A stretch of 47,000 nucleotides of DNA from contig UZAN01039560.1 in the NCBI GenBank assembly GCA_900618425.1, positions 95,204 to 142,203 on the forward strand, read 5' to 3'. Made by a program: the position numbers and the translations under genes. Position 1 is the first letter of the stretch. Every line of letters starts with the position of its first letter. The notes under the pieces were generated by a model, which saw only the letters and a list, made by a program, of their open reading frames with translations, searched no databases and was not told where the DNA came from. Positions 11,286 to 23,159 of this stretch are shown here, piece after piece. The DNA comes from Echinostoma caproni. Its lineage: Eukaryota > Platyhelminthes > Trematoda > Plagiorchiida > Echinostomatidae.

Positions 11286-12574
11286 CTACAAATGCTGATT
11301 TACCCCCTTGCATTTACGGACTAATACCAATGAGATGAAAATCGTTCCATTTTTTCCAGGATTAGTGGTTGATGGCTCCAAAATTAAGATATACTTGCAT
11401 AATATATTCGGTTTTCTTTTTCTGACTTGAAAGAACTTGTACTTCTCAACTGCAGTGAAGATCTGAACACATCAAAATAGCCATTTCTCGGAGCTTACAA
11501 CTACGTTATCCTAATTGTTTACCTGGTTGGAGGCTGAAAAAACCAACTTCCTTCTGGTCATTTTTACTTTTCCAGTAATCCGCCTTCAATTCTGTTTATC
11601 TGTTCCATATTTCCTTCAGTATGCAAACTGAGCTCCATTAAGTTATTAATCATAGGATTTACAATGGTGCCCTGCGTCTGGAATGTTTCATCTCTCAAAA
11701 GTCAAAGACTACTAGTTCTCGAATCTTCACGGTCTGAAATTTATCACCGCAACGTTCCGCAATCAACCGGTACAATTTCGTCCCAATTGAGAGACGTGTT
11801 CTTTCTTCCGCTCCCCCTAGATATCCTGCCCGACGAAATGCTACTTTGTTGATTTCCACTTCTCAATTGTTTGACAATGATCGTGTGATAAACTCACNCA
11901 ACTTTTGCCATTAGCAGCACAATAAATTGTCTTCGCTACCTCATCCGAATTAAAACCACTTACTTCAAGTTCACGACAAGAGCACAGAATGGCTCTTCAA
12001 AACGAGTGTTTTATTCTGCTCAGCTATGCAACACTTCTCCCTTTTTTTAATACTCAACTGTATTCTTCATACCCAAACCACTGCAATTCGCTACTCACAA
12101 AACAATGACCGGTAACTCGAACAAATGTCCCCATTTTTTCGGTATTTTGTTCCCCGTCGATTTATAGTCCATTTTATTTGAATATGCACACCTAGCTCAC
12201 ATTTATAGGACATTATTGTTACGTTCAACGCAGATAAGCACAGTTTAATACTAAATGATGACCACACAATGATTTTATTGAAATTTTTAACTTATTTACC
12301 ACCTTGGAAATAAATCAATGGGATCCTGTGCACATTTTTCTGTTGCATTATACTGCGCAGACAAAGATAGTCAGCGTTGCGAGAATCCTGTTGATGGGAT
12401 TTACTTTCGAAATTATCCTCAAAATGCTTGATGTCACTCATGAACGGCTTACGGGGAGCACAATTCAATTCAATTGGTAAATTTGCATCACGTGAGAACA
12501 TTAACTCGGAATTTTCGCAAATCATTTTATTTTTGCCGGGAATATTGTTTGAGGCATCGCTCGATAATTTTAGT
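11286..12574 (-). CDS. Candidate multi-exon gene with short introns and micro-exons, unknown product
   Basis: On the - strand a phase-compatible chain can be read: 12574-12300, 11994-11964 (31 bases), 11861-11748, 11693-11568, 11533-11523 (11 bases) and 11449-11286 with a TAG stop. The last junctions are the best: GCG/GTGATA to TTTTGAG/AGATG (54-base intron), GAAAA/GTAAAA to TTTTTTCAG/CCTCC (34-base intron) and CCAG/GTAAAC to CACTGCAG/TTGAG. Segments read NTSLNWDEIVPVDCG, TIVNPMINNLMELSL and GNMEQINRIEGGLLE (possible coiled coil), and the last exon has a basic FFQVRKRKPN. No family recognised. Alternatives exist for the second and third exons (an overlapping frame at 11900-11992 ending at another GTGAGT, and a frame at 12099-12180 also ending at GTGAGT), so the model is not unique. 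Confidence 0.33.
12300..12574 (-). CDS. Largest exon of the - strand candidate gene
   Basis: About 91 open codons following a CCCCCTTCTAG acceptor, ending at AAG/GTGGTA (12303) or three bases later at GTG/GTAAAT (12300); both give the same phase. Composition is mixed polar with acidic and basic patches (CAPRKPFMSDIKHFEDNFES). No signal peptide or membrane segment. Function unknown. A possible upstream exon lies at 12782-12650. Confidence 0.35.
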
Positions 12575-12649
12575 CTAGAAGGGGGTTAACCGATGATAAA
12601 TTTTCTATCCTGCTGCAATCTTTAAACAGCCAGTTTGTCCTTCATTCAG

Positions 12650-12782
12650 CATTCTCTGTGCACACTGACTAGCATGCCCAAACTCAGTTCAACAGAACTC
12701 CAGTTCAGGCTTGCATGCTCTTGGCTGAAGCTTCTCTTAATGTTTCCTTTGTCAGAGAGAAACTGACATGTCCTCGAGCAAA
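12650..12782 (-). CDS. Possible further upstream exon of the - strand candidate gene
   Basis: TGTTTTCTAG precedes 12782 and one frame is open for about 43 codons (TCQFLSDKGNIKRSFSQEH). Candidate donors (GTCAGT at 12669) do not match the phase required by the exon at 12574, so linkage is weak. Confidence 0.2.
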
Positions 12783-13770
12783 CTAGAAAACATCAGTGGT
12801 AAATCTCCTAAATATATATAATTTATATTTTATGGGTAGTTTTGCTGTAAATTGTGGTAATTATGACATGCATTGCCTAAGTGCATTTCGAGAGTTGTAC
12901 AATAATGTACTAGGCTTTTGTGAAATATACATTTCTACACTGGACCTGCAAAGTTGTCGAAAATATAATTGAGCATATTTTGAATAGGCTTTTTGTATGC
13001 AATGCATGCTGTCTTACCATTAAACCCTCGTAAATATATAAACAAACTATTAGTAATCACTTCATTTGTAAATTAGCGATCAACAGCATGGGCATTACTA
13101 GAGTATGACTAAATTATTCCGTATCACCATAAACTAACCGAAAAAATGTCGATCTCTTTCAACTCAGGCCGTATATTTCAGCTCCAGGGAATGCGGAGTG
13201 GTAAACGTCTAATAATGACGTGATTATGTTAAGTGAAAAGTACTTCAGCTTGTTCAGTTCTACAAAGGAATTTTGGATGCACTGTTCCATTTTGTTCCAT
13301 GCCTGGAAACTTTTTGAGTGTGCGCAGAGAAGACACTCGTTGTCTATCTGTGTTTGTGAGACCAGCTGTCGTTATCAAACGTGCCACGCGTGACAATACG
13401 GACGTACTAGCATTTGTTGACAGCTGTTGTTCTTCCTTGCCACAACTGCGTCCATGTTTACTCTCCCTCTCTCTCTCTCACTTTCTCTCTTCAGCCCGTA
13501 TTGCACATTTTATGGGATTTGGTTGAGCTATCAAACTGTTTATTCTACATTGTGCAATGTGTGACCCACTTTCCACTAAAATTCTCTACTTTATAAGAAT
13601 TTAGGAAAGCTAACAACCTTTGCCTCGTATTCTCATTTGCGCCATTTTACTACGTGATGGAATAGTGGATTCGGGAAACGGGATTTGATGCAATCATAAA
13701 TGCTTTGCAACGGGATAAATGTATAAATAACACTTTGGATATTTTTTTCTCTTGTATCACCTCAACTCAG
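12783..13770. other. Interval between two divergent candidate genes
   Basis: If both exon chains are real, this holds their 5' regions. It contains a (TC)-rich tract at 13461-13490 and one uncharacterised + frame at 13233-13526. No promoter motif can be named with confidence. Confidence 0.35.
13461..13490. repeat. Imperfect (TC)n tract
   Basis: CT-rich run with a few interruptions. Confidence 0.75.
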
Positions 13771-13908
13771 AGAATTGACGAACCATCTAGCACAAGAAAA
13801 CACAGGCGTCCACGAAAGCTGATGGAAGAATCTCGCATTCTACCTAGCCAAAAAGATTTCTCCTTGTTAAGTTCTAGTCCCAATTTTGTAAACCCTGAGA
13901 ACTTTCAG
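13771..13908 (+). CDS. Candidate exon with basic patch, unknown product
   Basis: Exactly 46 codons, phase 0 at both ends. Preceded by a long pyrimidine tract (TTTTTTTCTCTTG, then CTCAACTCAG) and followed by CAG/GTAGTG, after which comes a GGT-type repeat. The frame includes TRKHRRPRKLMEESR, a possible nuclear-localisation-like basic run, then SQKDFSLLSSSPNF. No family recognised. It could join to 14007 only in the frame that soon hits TGA (14068-14070), not in the frame used in the next entry. Confidence 0.38.
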
Positions 13909-13929
13909 GTAGTGGTGGTGGTGGTGATC
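13909..13929. repeat. Short (GTG)n run at a candidate splice donor
   Basis: GTAGTGGTGGTGGTGGTG gives several possible GT donors, all in the same phase. Confidence 0.8.
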
Positions 13930-14006
13930 CTAAACTAAAATTGCCAATGATAGAGCTGAATACCGTTTGGGGGCCCTGATCCATCGGTCTATGGTTATGA
14001 TTCTAG

Positions 14007-15102
14007 ATGTTTTCCATCCAATATCGAAGATGTGACGTTCAGAAGATACCACTCAGTGATATTTTGCTCTGAATAACGCAACAATATTGGTTCGCGGTGC
14101 TTTTTGGACTTTGATAATTACGAGTGCTATTTGAACAAAACGAAAGAAACAGGTGAGTGAAATCAGGAAATCAGTGTTGTTTAACTTTGTCAAATTTTAA
14201 ATTCTCACGCGTACTGCTTCAGAACCCGCTCTCACCCTTTAATACCTCATGGTCATTAGGAACAACTCTCTACACTTGGTTTGGATTTCGTGTAAAACGT
14301 TTTTTATTAAGCTCATCAGTATTAGCAAAAAAATCAATGGTCCCAAATTAAAAGTTTATCCCATCCATATACTGCATGGATGCTTTTTAGATGGTTTGAA
14401 TCGCTCTTGATTCACTCGCTTGCAGTCAGGGTGTGGAGCCATTTCGGATCTAAAATCCATTGGGAAATAAATAAATAAATGTTAAAATCATCTATCAACA
14501 TGCTCATAAGAGTATGCTCAGAGTGATTGAATACGAGTTGCATATCGATTGATCACTTGTGCTATACGCTCTTATTCTTATTTGAGAGTAGCTTTTGAAA
14601 GACTGTGATCAGACCTTTTGCTATGAAACAATATGGCACAAAGTACCAAGTTGACCTCAGTTAAAATGAAACATTTTGAGAGTCTAGAAAAAATTGGGGA
14701 ACAAATTGTTCTAGTCGTCTTTTCACCGACTGTCGGTGCTGATGGAAAAGCATCTACTGCTTGTTATAATCGATACACGTTATGATTTCCTTCAGGTTTC
14801 TTTACGCAATGGAGTCATGGTCATATTACATTGAATTTGGTGTACTGTGTTCTGGCCTTAGAGATTTCACCGATAACGCTCGTCGCAGTAATTCGTTCAA
14901 CTGAACCAGCTGCCAAGGAAAAATTTGAATTTTTCTCGTTGGTGTAGTACTTCTCTCAAAACCTTTTCTGCCTAATTCAAACCGTCTTTAAACTAAATTC
15001 ACATTCTGGTTCCATTCTTACTAGGTGGTAAAACAATTTGGAATAATGTTTGTTGTATTTTACACGTTTGCCTACTTACACTTTCCTCTCCTTCTATTTT
15101 AT
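14007..15102 (+). CDS. Candidate three-exon segment of a membrane protein, one in-frame stop
   Basis: Exons 14007-14152, 14796-14941 and 15025-15102 chain in phase. The first follows GATTCTAG and ends at CAG/GTGAGT; its frame reads PSNIEDVTFRRYHSVIFCSE, then TAA (14074-14076), then NNIGSRCFLDFDNYECYLNK. The second follows TTTCCTTCAG and reads QWSHGHITLNLVYCVLALEI and later AAKEKFEFFSL, ending at a weak TTG/GTGTAG. The third follows CATTCTTACTAG and is strongly hydrophobic (GIMFVVFYTFAYLHFPLLL), ending TAT/GTATAA. At least two membrane helices are suggested. The TAA makes this a pseudogene, a sequence error or a wrong model. No family assigned. Confidence 0.33.
14464..14480. repeat. (AAAT)n tail-like run
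   Basis: AAATAAATAAATAAAT, the kind of tail seen on SINE and LINE 3' ends, but the sequence before it is not recognised. Confidence 0.5.
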
Positions 15103-16979
15103 GTATAAGCACTTCATTTGAACAACTAATGCTATCTGACGGTCCATTGTATGTTTAGTGCTCTCAGGCTAAAAGCTCTAAACTTCCCTGGAAAATGTCA
15201 ACCAGTTTGACTCACGTGTTTCGCGATAGCAACATGTTGTGAGATTTTTCACTACAGTGCATTATCGCAGCGCATGTATGCACCACTCATCATCCTGGGT
15301 GGAATAACAAAATAAACTGTTTCTTTTGTATCGAGATTTCATGGAAATAGGTTTCTCCAATGGAAATTAAACAACATAGGTAGAAACTTTAAGAACTTCG
15401 TGCGCATGAAAGTGCTCCAATCGTCATTGCGAGTTCAAACTCCAGGCTTAACCAAAAGCGATTCATTTTATGAGGCAAAAAAGATTAAATATAACTAAAG
15501 GCTAATAAATGTACTAGAACATCCAACAAACAATTTTTTATCAGTCTGCTTCACATACATGGGACTGAATAATGTGGACAACAATCATCGACAACACGAA
15601 TAACCCGTTTTTCACAAACGGGATTTCTGTTGTGAGGTGATAGCAGCTGTCAACTCTGAATTATCTCAGTAGGCAAACTAAAGTAAATTCAAAGACTCAA
15701 ACGTGGTTGGTTCGTATCCAAACACAGTCGCTCGTTTTTGCTTCCTCTGTACGACACGGGGAAACGCCTTGTCGGCTGCGTGTGGGCAGCCGAATGGAAT
15801 AAGCTGTTTACTACTTTAACGAAAATATCCGCAGTGTATTATAGGTGAGGGAGTAAAAAAAGAAACTGACCAAATGCACCTGCCTCGAATTGGATGATTG
15901 CGCAAATTCTCAAAGCTGTAGCATATAAATAGAAATTTAACTATCATTTGTGTGTGTACTTGCCTGGTTATTCAAGGACCTGAGAGACGGTAACGTACAA
16001 CGAAAGGCCTTTGGGTTGTCACACAAAAGTTTCCTGATAATTACTTTTGAGTGGATCATTCTTTTGCCCTTGTTATTTTCGGAATTGCAAGAAGAAAAAT
16101 CAGAGGAGAATTATCCAAGACCATCATTTTTATGTGCTATCAACGAACGCTACAAAACATCATGTAATGAAGAATAAAAACATATTGAATATACTCCATT
16201 GAAAGTGAAAAGAAATAATAAAATGAGTGCATCTGCACCGTTCACGTGACCAATTTGTGTGGTCCGAAAAGTGATTGCAATGGAAGATAATGATTCAAGT
16301 GATTTTGGTATAATTTACAGGAGGGTTATGAATTAAGAATACGTGGAATGCGGAAGTGATTGATATGTAATGATGGATCGCGGGGATTAACAGGGGGAGT
16401 CAGGTATGACATTTATTTAGATTGTGTGGGTTAATTGAGTTTGTCGGAGTTCAGTGTTTGGTTTGATTGTGGCCTAGAGCAGAGCTTTGTTCGATAACTT
16501 GTTGTTCATTAATGAGTGTCCGCTGACTTAGCTACAGTGGATTAGACTAGATCTTAGGTAACGCCTTCATACAATTGGTAAGCAATGGTCTTTGCATAGA
16601 CCCTAAAAGACCATTTAGGGTTATCTATCAAGTGCCCCTGAATCGATCTATACTCATTCATATACTCAGGGATAATTCCCGAAGCCTTAACCGTGAAATA
16701 TCAGATCACTTGATTAATTTGTCGTATAAATGGGGCGTTACCCGAAAAGCTAGGAAACACTGGTCCGGTTGCGAAAGTTTCCAACCGTATCATGTCTCGG
16801 AAAACCAGTGCGCATTCCGCAATGTTTCAGCCTCTTGTATTTTTCGTTTGTTACCATATACTTCAGTTGATGGATTTCTACTGAGTTCAGTCATATTATA
16901 CCTTTTTATTATGATCGTGAATATAAAGTCCTTTTGATACGCTTATGTCATCTCGTTCTCCGTCCTCTCCTGGTGTCAG
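15103..16979. other. Probable intron or intergenic stretch
   Basis: Contains some further open frames without secure limits: 15258-15275 after CACTACAG; 15950-16177, which has a hydrophobic run (FLIITFEWIILLPLLF) and a stop overlapping AATAAA; and 16575-16937 (120 codons, no motif). Confidence 0.35.
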
Positions 16980-17119
16980 CCTCTGAACTTCTTTTCTATG
17001 CAACGTCCACTTTGTTATACACTACTGGGCTATCTGGGCTTCCATCCGAACAAATTAAGGTGTCAATTAAACTCCCGAATGTACTTTTGTGGAAGAAGTT
17101 AAAACGCCGAGTAAAATAA
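16980..17119 (+). CDS. Candidate last coding exon with basic C-terminus
   Basis: A long pyrimidine tract (CTCGTTCTCCGTCCTCTCC) ends at GTGTCAG, and an open frame of 46 codons follows to TAA at 17117-17119. It begins hydrophobic (SELLFYATSTLLYTTGLSG) and ends WKKLKRRVK, a lysine/arginine tail of the kind found on some ER membrane proteins. It could be the end of the hydrophobic candidate gene at 14007-15102 but the phases of the missing exons are unknown. An internal AAG/GTGTCA donor at 17059 is an alternative. Confidence 0.3.
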
Positions 17120-20100
17120 TCCCAGCAAATGACTGACTCACCACTCAACGACGTTGTCCTTAATGTTTGATTCGCATTCGTTACAGATTAATTACAATGA
17201 AGCATCTTAGCTTTGATTCCACAAAGAATTTTCCGGATAATCTGTAGGTAGCAGCGGTTTTATTTTTCTAAGTATACCTCCAATTTAAATGCTGATCTAA
17301 ATTCAGATCAGATCAAGGTTGTAAACTAAGTAAGTGTTTCTTATGCCCACAATTTTGTCCATTATATTTGGAAATTTGAACCACGCAGGGTTAGATTAAA
17401 GAACCTGGTTGAGGCAGCGGATATCATATCATTTGGCTAGCTAGTCATCGGAGCGAGATCAAATGAGATGTTCTAATTATAGAATGAACCAAGGGCGATT
17501 CTGGTATGCATTTATGTTGAAACTCCAGTTGTTCGGGGTTCCACTGCCTTTGAGCTAGTTTACGATGAAAACAGCGCTTCCGAATGGCATAAATAGCATT
17601 AGAGAAAATTCAAGACAAGCTTTTGACTATGCAATATTCACAATTTTCCAAAGGTAACTATTATAGACAGTAAACATCTCAGAATTATAATTATCCTGTT
17701 ACAACGTTCTCGTACAGTTTCACATATTTTTCTAATAGTGGTGTTTTATTACGTGGGATAACCAGTTCCTTCCTCACTTTTACCCATTCAGTGAAAAATT
17801 CCTGCAAAGATTTGCGAAATATCTGTTATTCGAAAACTGGTCAAAAAACTAATATTGGCATGAGTGAAATCAATCACCGCAAGAGAAAACTGTTGGAGTA
17901 TGTGGGACGGTTCTGAGATGGAAGCGTTAGCCAAAACAGTGACATCTGTGAGATTGGATATGATTGTGGAAGGTGAATGTTTAAGGTGATGATGAGTGGC
18001 CTGTATCGGTTGGAAAAATGAATGTTACATCTAATCGAAGGCATGATATTTGTTTCATGTTGTGGGTAGTCATTATTTCAGTTGGAACAAACTATGTTGG
18101 CTTGAAATGACTGACCTGACCACATATCCTACCCCGTGGATTATTAGATTGACCTACTTTGTAGGGAATGAGGGAATTTTGTGGAATAAATACCCTCAAA
18201 ATCTGGGTGAAACCAGGTTTTTTAAGTAAGTTCTTTCAACCTTACAGTATTTCAGGGAAATAATCATCCTAAATAAGACTAACAGTTACCCAACTCGAGA
18301 GTGTACATTGGACGGGAAGTAACGGATAATAATGTTTCCCGTTCTTGGGATTTACGCACATTAGTCCTCAAAGGAGGTTTCTGGATGTTTCACTAGTGAT
18401 ATTTGCTATCGAGTTTATTCCAAAATAGGAAAACTTTGTAGGAATTAGGTTATTGCGTGATAACACATCATAGAGCATATGCCTGAAAAGGTACGACAAG
18501 CAACAGACAATTTAGAGCACAGATTGGTTGGTTAAAACATCACAGCCGACGGTAAAATGATAGCAAATGACGAAATATTAACAAAGGTGTTGTATTGCGT
18601 AATTTAAAAGATTCATCCTATTATGATTGCTTCATCCGGTCCCAATACATTTTATTCTAGAAATTGGATGCCTCCGCATTTTGAGTTAGTTGAGATGTGA
18701 ACGTTTTGTATCCAGAGAGTTGAAATTCCATGAAAATCTGAAACAGTGTTTTTGATCTGTTCTTACTATGAAAGGCTATATCGTCAATGAATTTTGGCAA
18801 CGGACGATTTACTCTCTAAATATTCCTTTCACAGCAAGATAAAATTAGTGACACTGTGCAACACACTTCGCTCAACTGTTTACTTTCCGGTGTATCCATT
18901 CACATTCATGGGGTAAGGAAGGGTTAAGGAACGTGCACGGATACCCTGTATGGAATATACACGAAGTTAGGTGTAATAGTCCGTATTAGGTTGAATTAAG
19001 TTGATCACAGCTAAAACTATAGCTGTTGAGCAATTGGATAAAAGGGCAAAACCACCTATTGCAAAAGAGGGCGTCAGCAGATGGAAGCTCCGGTCATGGG
19101 ACATTAGTTCCCATGGTATCATCAGTTTATCAGATGGTATTACCGAGGCTTTCATAACTGCAGGCTCCACTCTGGTATTTGCCGTAAACGATTACGCTAA
19201 TAGCCGCCCTTTGCATATGCCTTCATGTTATTTGAAGATGCGTTTATGGGATTCCCTTTTTAGTTACGATAAACTTAGTATTTAAACTTTTCGTTGAGTT
19301 GTGAGCAGCAAATTGTAAATATGCCGAAATATTTGTCTTTGTTTTGGTAAACGACGATTTCACTGACTTATCTTGTACCTCAAATTGATCTTGGCGAAAG
19401 CTCTCTCAAGGGATGCACATGGAAGTCTATTTCTATTTTCTTTTTTGTGAAGGTTATTTTTTGTTCAATCTAGTACTCTTGTTTCTCTCTGCTAATGACC
19501 ATCCAACTAACTTTCCTACTCCCAATTTATCCAGAAACGAATCCTCGAAATTACTTCTAACCCATGAAGACGAACAAACTCAACCACGATGATCAAATAA
19601 GTGTTTCACTTTAATTTCCATGGTTGGTTTATATACCTGTCGACGGCAACTATTATTTGATCACACAATGGTCTAATTGTGGACAAAACAAAGCTTATCC
19701 AAATGGACTAGATGATGACAAGCCAAGTTCGAATGGGCCTTTTGCTTCCAAGTCGATAGATTTTAACACGACGCACAGAAGAGAAACCTGTATCTTATAC
19801 GAGTAAGAAAGGACTACACAATTGCACGCAGTATCAAGTCCATGATGACGATAGATGTTTGATTTGATAAAATATGGTCAGTATGAGGGATAATGCTTGA
19901 TCTGAATTTGCAGGAGGATGCATAGTTTTGGACGGAGTAACAAGAAGAGACGTATCTAGTTGGATGGGCGTGCAGATTGTGGTTTCACAGTTGGAGAAAA
20001 GATCACATGCGTCGAAATCCTTGCACATAACAAACGCAATCAAGATATTGTTGGGATGCTTCTACTGCAAAAGCGAAGTAATTATAATGAACCTGGTCCT

Positions 20101-22997
20101 GGGGGTCAGGTCATTCTCCTTTAGACATCCTCGAGGTTCCACATGAAAGAGCAAATAGTATCTGAAATGAAAGATATTACGATTGTTTTATCCACCGACT
20201 GCCACATGCGCGTTTAACCCGAACCAGTACGATGTTTAAGTAGTTTAGTATCCATGGCCATCACATTGCTATCATTTGCAGCAATTTCTCATCGATTTGG
20301 CCCAAGTCTAAAACTGGTGTGGTGAGACACTACTCACCAGTGAGTAGTACGCAAAATAATGCGATCAGCAGTTTCTTTCAACGACCAAAAATGAACCAGA
20401 TCTGTTGGAGCAAACAATTGTTGTTTGGTACGGTGAACACAGAAATGCGCATCTGATAGTGAACGGCTCCATTACATGTCCGATGTGTTTGCGGGAATTC
20501 CGCAAACTTGTTCCAAATGAAATATTTTGTTATTTTAATGACAATTTAACCATATGCTGACCGTTATTGACAATTAAGGAATATTCTCAACCAGCGCCAC
20601 CTTTTGGGATTATAACACTAATAATCACATGGAATAAAACGCTATTATTAAAAACCGAGGGATTGTGAGATAGCATTTGACCTTTACAACTGAACAAATT
20701 AATTTTAATATGAGGACTGTGAGTTGCTCTGTCGTATTTTCACAAAATATCAATGATACTAAGGAATGGCCGAAATCATATAACCCGTGGCATAAGCAAC
20801 CGCATATCGCCAAACAAGAACGATAGTGCGTAAACGGTTTGTTCGTGTCTGACTGGATTTTCCTCTATCGCTCCCTTTCTATTCTGTGAAACCGTGTTTC
20901 ACAACAGTGTACTGGCATAAACTACACCCCATGTCGCAGATTTGAAAATGTGCATCTGCGATTTAAATATATATGTTGCCAGTTTTCTATATTTCGTGCA
21001 CCTTTTATGTCATCTGAGAAGTGCAAATATCTTTCAAAAATGTTTAAGATGATTGTCTCGATGAAAGTGTTAGATATATATAGATAAATCTAACTGCTTC
21101 ATGAGTAGTTTGCTGCACGAATGAAAGTATAATTATCCATCTTAGAAAAGAGAAACCCAAAATAGAAGCCAGAAAAGTAGACGGGATTATTGCATCGTGA
21201 TTTGTTTGGCAATTAGTCTGGTGTCAAATGTGTGTGAAATATATCTATCTATATTGGCTCTGAAAACATACATACACTTTATGCATCAGCCAAAAGCTTT
21301 GTTGATTGATCGGCAAGTTTTGTTTACCCCGTTCCTCTTGCAAATCAGGCTTCTCGTGACATACACCCGTTGAAACTCTATTGTACTCCGTCGTTTCCGT
21401 AAAAGAAGAAGAATGTGCAACAATCGTTTGTGAGTGGTTTTACGTTTCATCTTGAATGTGAGCGAGGGTGAAACTTTTTGTATTTTGGACAACTTTTGGT
21501 AAAAATAGGATATAATTTATTTTTACGGCAAATGTCTTCATGCACATTGTTACATCTATTGAGTTTCTCAGACCACATATGTGATTCATAAAAAAGCTTG
21601 CTGTTGTAAACAATCAACGAGAGATTGCAGTATTACAAATCTTTTTCTATAAACATTTTTAGACCAATTGTTAACGCTACCGTTTAGAAGGCATAATTTG
21701 GGGAGTAAAGCTATCGTGCGGTAATGTGCATTCTTTATTCAAGGAATTGCAAGTTCATGAATGAACTAGACATTTTATCGAACTTTGCCGAACTTTGAAG
21801 CATCGAAATTAAAAGTTTTTTCTCAGCTACTTTTTTCAATCACAGTGAACGTCGACTGTGATGCAATGTAAACTTTTCTTCGCCAATAATTTAAATTTTC
21901 TTACACATGTCGTTTATATATTTTGACTGCATTAAACGCCAATAATATCTCCTAAATTTTCTCTCTTGTGTTAATTCCATTCCAAATCATTAGTATTGAA
22001 ACATACATGACTTTTAACGCCAAAGTGAAAATAATCCGTTCATTTCAGCAAGGATAACAAAGATTTGCTTTATCGGTGCACTTCAATGACGGACATCATC
22101 ATCAGTGGTAATTCATCACTTTGGCAACATAACGTTTCTCCTAAATAAATTAAAATAATTATTCCGGTGAAGTTGCCGATTTTCAGGATTATGCTTATTG
22201 CCATTTTTAACTGAAGGCTGATAAATATACCGAATTAAAATGATTGGTTTATGTGTACTACACTTTAGGACTTCGGAAAAGATGCACAGCTCCAAGACTT
22301 TATTCCTGCAGTTATCGTCTGATAACCCGTATCCTTACGAAGTTGAGTTATTTCTGCTGTAAACAGGAAATTCAACAAACTAACCATAAAAAGCAACTGT
22401 TGGAGCCAAAATTGCAATGTTCCGTGGAGCGACAAATGAACGTTGAATTCCATAACCATGTTGGTTGACTTCAAGCAGAACGGAACCAAACATTACTTGA
22501 ATGAAAAACAAGATCGATTGACTATTTACCTCTCACTTTTATTATCATCATCGGTGCTTTACTGTTAACGTTTAGCCGCGTATCCTTCAACTGGTTGCAT
22601 TACAGTTACGTGCTCCACGTCGCATTTGGAATCATTTTCAATCAGTGTTCTGCGTCCTTTCTATTCATGAGAGCAAATCATTTGCCGCAAACTAACCAGA
22701 AAACCGGATCGGTTATTGGCTTGTGCGAGTCTAATCTCTTATTGTCCAATTTGGATCAGAACAAATGCAAGCGCTCATGCCAATAAGTTACTCTTAATTG
22801 CACCCCTCTGGGAAATTGATTGTTCTCATATTGGTCAGCATTAATGTTCTCTCTCATTTTCCAAAAATATTAGAATAACTAGTGTCTTGCTCTTACGAAT
22901 TCATGCTTAGTCTGTGTGAAAGAAGCGTTGATAAATCAGGATTTAGAGGATGTTTAAGTATTGTATTGTATTGTTTTGTATTGAAGCTTTTGAGAGT
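17120..22997. other. Long stretch without recognised features
   Basis: About 5.9 kb with only short frames (up to 94 codons; 18967-19285 is open on both strands, hydrophobic on the - strand). One perfect small hairpin lies at 20329-20348. No repeat family, tRNA or well-bounded exon could be supported. Confidence 0.45.
20329..20348. repeat. Perfect short inverted repeat
   Basis: ACTACTCAC and GTGAGTAGT separated by two bases. Confidence 0.85.
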
Positions 22998-22999
22998 TA

Positions 23000-23034
<35 letters not shown>
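22998..23034. repeat. (TA)n microsatellite with one G
   Basis: Near-perfect TA run just beyond the 3' end of the - strand LINE at 23100. Confidence 0.9.
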
Positions 23035-23038
<4 letters not shown>

Positions 23039-23159
23039 GAAGTGACCACTTCACAAAAAGTGGCAAAAATGGAGAAACATTGAGTCCCACGAAGGCAAAT
23101 ATGTAAATTAACTACTTAATGCGTTAGAAAGCTCATAACACTCTCCTTGACGGTCATTT

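Noticed and set aside
17140..17200. - strand exon ending at a GTGAGT donor
   Set aside because: A stop lies upstream with no AG between it and the frame.
19624..19806. Exon ending at TACGA/GTAAGA
   Set aside because: The frame opens just after a stop with no acceptor and no ATG in between.
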